Assembly: GCA_030428695.1 (NCBI GenBank)
Contig: JAUIEM010000045.1
Span: 1 to 35,217, forward strand
Direction: 5' to 3'
Origin: a bacterium
GTDB taxonomy: Bacteria; Planctomycetota; J058; JAJDCP01
DNA length: 35,217 nucleotides
Part shown: piece by piece, positions 31,141 to 35,217 of the stretch
How the letters are laid out: each line of letters starts with the position of its first letter
How positions within the stretch are numbered: the stretch's first letter is position 1
Notes under the pieces: model-generated
Database searches by the model: none
What the model was told of the DNA's origin: nothing
Seen by the model: only the letters and a program-made list of their open reading frames with translations
Position numbers and translations under genes: made by a program

Positions 31141-32210
31141 AGGAGTTCCTCCGGAGCGGCGGAGACCAGCGCGGGTTCGGCCACGGTCTCTGTAGCGGCT
31201 GGCAGCGAAAACAGGCGGGCGGCGTTGTCGTGCAACACCAGCGAGCGCAGCTCGGGGCGGTCGCGGGTGGCGAGCAGGACCTTGGCTACGCCGATGGCCT
31301 GCGGGTAGAAGGGCCAGTCGGAGCCGAACACGACGCGCTCGATCGGCGCCTCGGTGACGATCTTGCGGACGTTTCCGACCGACTGGCTCGACAGCTCGAG
31401 GTAGATGTTCGGGTACGACTGGGAGAGCTCGAGGGCGGACTCCATCTGCAGGGCCCCGGCGTGCCCGAGCACGAAGGTGGTGTCCGGGCAGGCCCGCACC
31501 GCGCGCCAGTAGCGCTCGAGCTGGCAGCGCTCGCGGGCGGCGCGGCTCTCGATGCCGACCGGGCCGCAGTGCCACAGCACCGGCAGCCCGAGCTCGGCGC
31601 ACAGCCGGTACAGCTCGAGGGCGCGCGGGTGGTCGGGACGGACCATCTGCACCGCCGGATGCACCTTGACGCCGAAGGCGCCCTGGCCCTTCTGCCGCTC
31701 GAGGCGGTCGCCGAGGTCCCAGTCGAAGGGATGCACCGAGCCGAGGCTGCTGATCCCGTCCGCGCGGCGCGAGGCGTTGAGGAAGACCTCCGCGTTGTGG
31801 GAGATGCAGGGCAGGTCGATCGGCAGCAGGATCGAGGTGACGATGCCGAGCGCGCGCATCTCCTCGAGCAGGTTCGGCACCGTGTGGGTGGTGCGCATGC
31901 CGGCGGCGATGAAGCAGCGGCCGGCGAGGTCCATCTTCAGGCGCGCGAGGTCTTCATCGGTGAAGTTCTTGTTGCAGTAGATGTCGAGATCGAAGTCCCG
32001 GGCGCGCGGCAGATAGTACTCCGTCGGGCGCGGCGCGGCGAACAGGTCGACGCTGCGGCGGCGGAAGAAGGTCAGCGCGAGGTGGGTGTGGGCGTCGATG
32101 ATCGGACCGACGGTCGGATCGACCAGCGTCAGGTTCCCCGCCTCGAGCTCGAACCACGGCAGGCGGGCGAGGGCGGCGAGGGAAGGGAAACGCGTCGGGG
32201 GACGGCACAT
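31137..32210 (-). CDS. Amidohydrolase 2 family (PF04909-like) metal hydrolase
   Basis: 357 residues from ATG 32210, downstream of a strong promoter. Motifs: metal-binding IIDAHTHL (His41, His43), FGVKVHPAVQM, VLWHCGPVG, FVLGHAGAL, and the conserved Asp in VFGSDWPF. These are standard for the Amidohydrolase_2 family, which includes decarboxylases and lactonases. Substrate unknown. It is the first gene of an operon with the S1P-lyase-like gene, so the two may act in one catabolic pathway. Confidence 0.9.
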   Translation of the reverse strand: MCRPPTRFPSLAALARLPWFELEAGNLTLVDPTVGPIIDAHTHLALTFFRRRSVDLFAAPRPTEYYLPRARDFDLDIYCNKNFTDEDLARLKMDLAGRCFIAAGMRTTHTVPNLLEEMRALGIVTSILLPIDLPCISHNAEVFLNASRRADGISSLGSVHPFDWDLGDRLERQKGQGAFGVKVHPAVQMVRPDHPRALELYRLCAELGLPVLWHCGPVGIESRAARERCQLERYWRAVRACPDTTFVLGHAGALQMESALELSQSYPNIYLELSSQSVGNVRKIVTEAPIERVVFGSDWPFYPQAIGVAKVLLATRDRPELRSLVLHDNAARLFSLPAATETVAEPALVSAAPEELL

Positions 32211-32240
32211 CGGAAATCTCGGGGGCAACGGTGACCAGGG

Positions 32241-32270
32241 ATTGTAGCGCAACTTAACCGCGTGGTTAAG
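32241..32270 (-). promoter_or_regulatory. Promoter with 18-bp palindrome over the -35 (amidohydrolase operon)
   Basis: On the minus strand TTAACC (32269-32264) and TACAAT (32246-32241) are separated by 17 bp, a good sigma70 pair (TACAAT matches five of six -10 bases). The -35 is inside CTTAACCGCGTGGTTAAG (32253-32270), with perfect 7-bp arms, a likely operator for an unknown repressor. The start site would be about 24 nt before ATG 32210. Confidence 0.6.
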
Positions 32271-32381
32271 GGCTGGCCCGGAAATTTCTCCAGCAGCGGT
32301 CGTCAGGCTCCGCGTAGCCGCGAGGACGGACGGCTGGAGGCCCTCCCGCAGGATTCCCTCCGACCATGCTTCGCTGCTTGG

Positions 32382-32402
32382 TAAGATGGGAGCAAAGGAG
32401 GC
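32382..32402 (+). promoter_or_regulatory. -10-like TAAGAT and strong ribosome site before the DUF4157 gene
   Basis: TAAGAT at 32382-32387 resembles a -10, and AAAGGAGG follows at 32394-32401, 9 nt before ATG 32411. The two lie too close together for the TAAGAT to serve a long leader; the start site could fall near 32395, giving a very short leader. Confidence 0.3.
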
Positions 32403-32410
32403 CGGAAACC

Positions 32411-34423
32411 ATGGCATCGGGAGTGACGATCGGGACCCTGATCATCGACGTGGTCACGGCCGACGGCAAAGGCAAGGCGCCGGCCACCGGCGAGAAGACC
32501 GCCGAGCAGGTCGAGAAGAAGGTCCTGCAGGGCGCCGGCAGCTTCAAGAAGCCGGTCGGGCGGGCTCCGAAGAAGGTCCAGCGCAGCACGGCCGGCAACA
32601 AGGCGCTGAGCTTCGCCAACCAGGTCTCGACCTCGAAGAACATCGGGCCGAAGCCGACCGAGAAGCTGTCGAGCTTCAAGCCGCAGACCGACGGCGGAAG
32701 CGCGCTGCCGGGCTTCCTCTCCGACAAGTTCTCCCGCTTCTTCGGCGCCGACCTCAGCGACGTCAAGGTCCACAAGAACAGCTCCGAGCCGGGCAAGGTC
32801 AACGCCAAGGCGCTGGCCTACGGCGACCACATCTTCTTCGACGACAAGCAGTACGACCCGAAGTCCAAGTCCGGCCAGGCGCTGATCGCCCACGAGCTGA
32901 CCCACGTCGTCCAGCAGCGTGCCGGCAGGACCAGGAACGAGTCGATGGCCAAGCTGCACCACGGCACCACGCCGACCGCGCAGGAGCAGCAGGCCGACGA
33001 CATGGCCGAGCTGTTCTCCCGCACCGACGGCGAGCCCGAGGACAAGCGCGGCCTGATCTTCCACGACCTCACCCTGACCTCGAAGAACGCGCCCCCCGCG
33101 GTCGGGCAAGAGGCGGCGCTGGTCTTCCAGTCGGTGCTGCAAGAGGCCGACAAGATGCTGCAGGAGAAGACCCGCGGCCGGGTGATCGAGCTCGACAAGG
33201 CCAAGATCCGCATCACCCTCGACGCCAAGCTGCGCGGCAACGCCCAGATCGTCGCGGCGGCCCGCCAGCTGTGCAGCCAGCTGCTCGCCAAACGCCCCTC
33301 CCGCTCCCGCGGCGCCCGCCGCGTGCAGCGCAAGGTGTGGGTCGGCACCGAGCTCGAGGACTACGTCGACCGGCGGGGCAAGCCGAAGAAACGCTGGGTG
33401 CCGACCGGCGACGCGATCGAAGAGTCGGCGACCGACACGACGCTCGAGGAGATCCTCGGCATCCTCGATCGCCTGAACGGGGAGCACGACGGCGAGCGGC
33501 CCTTCCCGCTGATCGGCGACGGCGAGTTCGTCGGCAAGATGCGCGAGGAGCTGCACGCCTGGATCACCGCGCGCACGGGGCGCGAGAACGCGAAGGCCGA
33601 GGTCCAGCACGACGTCACCCAGGAGCGCATCTACAACGACAGCGAAGAGCTCGCCCGGGCGGTCTACGGCGAGGCTCTCGCGCAGGAGAACGTCAAGACC
33701 GAGCGCAAGCTGTCGCTCGCGGTGCGCGACGCGAGCGGAACCTTCGAGGCGACGCTGAACGACCTGCTCAAGCGCGTCGCCGCCTTCGTCAACGAGCAGC
33801 CGGATGCGGGCGAGATCTGGGCGACGATGGAGGGGCTCGGCTCCCGCTACAAGAAGTTCTATCCGAACGGCAAGTACCAGCTGTACATGGAGAAGCCCGA
33901 AGAGGTCCAGGCCGACATGGCCAGGGACGAGAGCTGTGAAGACCCCGCCTCCGCGGCCTTCGGGGTCAAGGTCCTGATGATGGACGAGTTCTTCATGCAG
34001 CAGGTCATCCGGCTGTTCAAGGCGGGTCGGACCGGCGGCAAGGAGTTCCCGCAGCTCGATGACGCCCACTTCGGCCAGGGCCAGAGCCGCTACCAGGGCT
34101 ACACCCTCAAGGAGAAGGAGACCTGGGTCAAGGAGGCGCGCGCCAAGGGCATGCCCCTGTGGGCCGGGCCGTCGGGCACGACCAACAAGGTGCTCTCGGT
34201 CGCCAAGCTCGTCCTGCCCGACGATGACGCGGGCAACCGGGCCTACTACCAACGCATCGCCTGGGTGTGTTTCTCCTTCTTCAACCAGATGTGGACCGGC
34301 CAGAGCGCGACCCACCGCTTCCACGAGGTGATGGACGTCGCCAAGAAACACTTCGGCGTGCCCTACAACCGCTTCGAATACCCGGAGTCGCCGCTGACCG
34401 ACCTGCTTCCCAAGGGGGACTGA
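32411..34423 (+). CDS. DUF4157 domain protein with HELTH motif (eCIS-associated type)
   Basis: 670 residues from ATG 32411, chosen for its AAGGAGG site. The N-terminus is low-complexity and Lys-rich with coil potential. Residues about 98-172 form a DUF4157 domain: LPGFLSDKFSRFFGADLSDVKVH, KALAYGDHIFFDD, and ALIAHELTHVVQQRAG with HELTH at 161-165, the HEXXH zinc site. DUF4157 is common in proteins encoded with extracellular contractile injection systems, often as a protease-like or effector domain. The rest (about 200-670) is helical with no recognised family. No eCIS structural genes are in this window. A Cys-rich gene starts 3 nt after the stop. Confidence 0.9.
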   Translation: MASGVTIGTLIIDVVTADGKGKAPATGEKTAEQVEKKVLQGAGSFKKPVGRAPKKVQRSTAGNKALSFANQVSTSKNIGPKPTEKLSSFKPQTDGGSALPGFLSDKFSRFFGADLSDVKVHKNSSEPGKVNAKALAYGDHIFFDDKQYDPKSKSGQALIAHELTHVVQQRAGRTRNESMAKLHHGTTPTAQEQQADDMAELFSRTDGEPEDKRGLIFHDLTLTSKNAPPAVGQEAALVFQSVLQEADKMLQEKTRGRVIELDKAKIRITLDAKLRGNAQIVAAARQLCSQLLAKRPSRSRGARRVQRKVWVGTELEDYVDRRGKPKKRWVPTGDAIEESATDTTLEEILGILDRLNGEHDGERPFPLIGDGEFVGKMREELHAWITARTGRENAKAEVQHDVTQERIYNDSEELARAVYGEALAQENVKTERKLSLAVRDASGTFEATLNDLLKRVAAFVNEQPDAGEIWATMEGLGSRYKKFYPNGKYQLYMEKPEEVQADMARDESCEDPASAAFGVKVLMMDEFFMQQVIRLFKAGRTGGKEFPQLDDAHFGQGQSRYQGYTLKEKETWVKEARAKGMPLWAGPSGTTNKVLSVAKLVLPDDDAGNRAYYQRIAWVCFSFFNQMWTGQSATHRFHEVMDVAKKHFGVPYNRFEYPESPLTDLLPKGD

Positions 34424-34426
34424 GCC

Positions 34427-34843
34427 GTGGCCGACCCGGTCTTCTGCGCCGGCGCCGGATTCCTGGTCGGCATGGGCTACCCGCTGACCGGTCCCGCCGA
34501 ACCGGCCCTGGGCAAGGAGGCGATGCTCGCCCTGAAGCTCAGGGGCTGCGCCCACCTGCACTGCCTGAGCTGCGACCAGCCGATCAAGATCTGGGACGAC
34601 GCCGGCTTCAAGATCGGCGTCACCGTGCTGTGGATCATGAAGCCGGCGCCCGGGGAGATGAAGCGGGACCTCGAGGAGATCGAGCGCACCTACGACGCCG
34701 CCGACCCCAACCCCGGCATCGTCGAGGCGCCCGGGCAGCGCGCCTACTCCTGCCGCTGCCTGCGGATCGAGATCCGCGAGTACGAGTCGCTCGCCGGCAC
34801 GAACCTGCCCCACAACTGGCGCTGCTGCGGACACCCCGCGTAG
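34427..34843 (+). CDS. Small Cys-rich protein paired with the DUF4157 gene
   Basis: 138 residues with a GTG start 3 nt after the DUF4157 stop. Cysteines are spread in FCAG, RGCAHLHCLSCDQP, YSCRCLRI and NWRCCGHP, suggesting metal binding or disulfides. A hydrophobic stretch (FKIGVTVLWIMKP) is too short for a sure membrane helix. I do not recognise the family. Its position after a likely effector would fit an immunity or chaperone role, by analogy only. The gene at 3326-3808 is similar in size, cysteine content and position, but I see no clear sequence match. Confidence 0.7.
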   Translation: MADPVFCAGAGFLVGMGYPLTGPAEPALGKEAMLALKLRGCAHLHCLSCDQPIKIWDDAGFKIGVTVLWIMKPAPGEMKRDLEEIERTYDAADPNPGIVEAPGQRAYSCRCLRIEIREYESLAGTNLPHNWRCCGHPA

Positions 34844-35217
34844 CGATCAAGCATTGCGTGAGAAATGGGATCATATGTGGGCGGTTGTGGCTGGATTCTG
34901 GGGCTGGTTGGGTTGTCGGGGTGAAGAGGACTTCGGGGTCGGGTGCTGGTCCAGGTCATGCGGCCTCGGCGGGGTCGTCTTCGATCGCGATCGTGATCGC
35001 GATGACCGATGCGCGATGGTCGACGGGGGTCGGGACAGCGAGGGGCTGTTGGTCGCCGACAAGCGAGGGGGGCCGTGTGGGTACTTCCGCGCTGGCGGGT
35101 CGGTCGACGCCGAGCAAGGGGGACGTGTAGGTACTTCCGCGCTGGGCTGTCGGTCGACGCCGTGACCTGCGCGGGGAAGCCTGTCGACTCCGGGTTCTGC
35201 TTGGTGACACTGAACAC
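34844..35217. other. Non-coding right end of the window
   Basis: No convincing gene is visible. It holds a GATCGCGAT-type inverted repeat (34984-35003, arms 34984-34992 and 34995-35003 with a 2-bp centre) and 50-bp tandem repeats (35071-35170). Confidence 0.6.
35071..35170. repeat. 50-bp tandem repeat, two copies plus a partial one
   Basis: Units 35071-35120 and 35121-35170 share GTGT(G/A)GGTACTTCCGCGCTGG and CGGTCGACGCCG; a more diverged version of the end lies just upstream (about 35045-35070). Confidence 0.65.

Noticed and set aside
32366..32410. Upstream ATG as start of the DUF4157 gene
   Set aside because: It lies before the AAGGAGG ribosome site, and the extension (MLRCLVRWEQRR) runs through the promoter-like region.
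34984..35003. GATCGCGAT inverted repeat as a replication origin or partition site
   Set aside because: A single inverted repeat, no DnaA boxes, AT-rich region or dnaA/par genes nearby.

Overview
The window is very GC-rich, densely coded DNA with short intergenic gaps, consistent with a bacterial chromosome. Several gene types are common in Planctomycetota and Myxococcota: large membrane-bound Ser/Thr kinases (one with PEGA and FG-GAP repeats, one with TPRs), an ECF-like sigma factor of the GRFR type, a PfaA-like polyketide/PUFA synthase end and a Uma2 protein. I favour one of those phyla but cannot decide between them. I see no tRNA, rRNA, CRISPR array or phage structural genes.

Layout. 1-3095 (+): the 3' end of a PfaA-like synthase (33-bp repeat linker, ketoreductase, dehydratase), a DUF7919-like protein and a methyltransferase. 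3096-3325: a palindromic intergenic repeat. 7440-3326 (-): an operon for an exported helical protein, a composite protein (hydrolase-like domain, Gly-rich linker, Cys/His domain) and a Cys-rich protein. 7586-11875 (+): a kinase-TPR membrane protein and an ECF-like sigma factor. 11880-12590: decayed mobile DNA, an ISKra4-like transposase remnant cut by an IS66-like left end. 17160-12592 (-): a 1522-residue kinase with an N-terminal HEPN-like segment and a C-terminal beta-propeller. 18621-17200 (-) and 18744-19349 (+): a carotenoid oxygenase divergent from a TetR regulator, with inverted repeats between them.

19409-22843: a membrane-anchored helical-repeat protein, a membrane protein, a thioredoxin-like gene whose first CxxC cysteine is an in-frame TGA followed by a SECIS-like hairpin (probable selenoprotein), a Uma2 protein and a zinc-ribbon/PH-domain membrane protein. 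25426-22890 (-): a TetR regulator, a quinone oxidoreductase-like enzyme and a DUF4437 cupin lipoprotein broken by an amber codon; the same 17-bp operator-like site precedes the first two. 25549-28481: a divergent BPL_N-like amidotransferase-fold protein and a PaaK/CapK-like adenylate enzyme coupled to a GNAT acetyltransferase. 28519-28730: a MITE-like inverted-repeat element. 28761-32210: a polysaccharide deacetylase convergent with an amidohydrolase / sphingosine-phosphate-lyase-like operon that has a good promoter overlapped by an 18-bp palindrome. 32411-34843 (+): a DUF4157 (HELTH) protein of the kind linked to extracellular contractile injection systems, followed by a Cys-rich protein. 34844-35217: non-coding repeats.

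The most notable observation is the probable selenocysteine thioredoxin at 21076-21648. Next are the two loci that pair a large composite or DUF4157 protein with a small Cys-rich protein, and the HEPN-like/kinase/propeller fusion.
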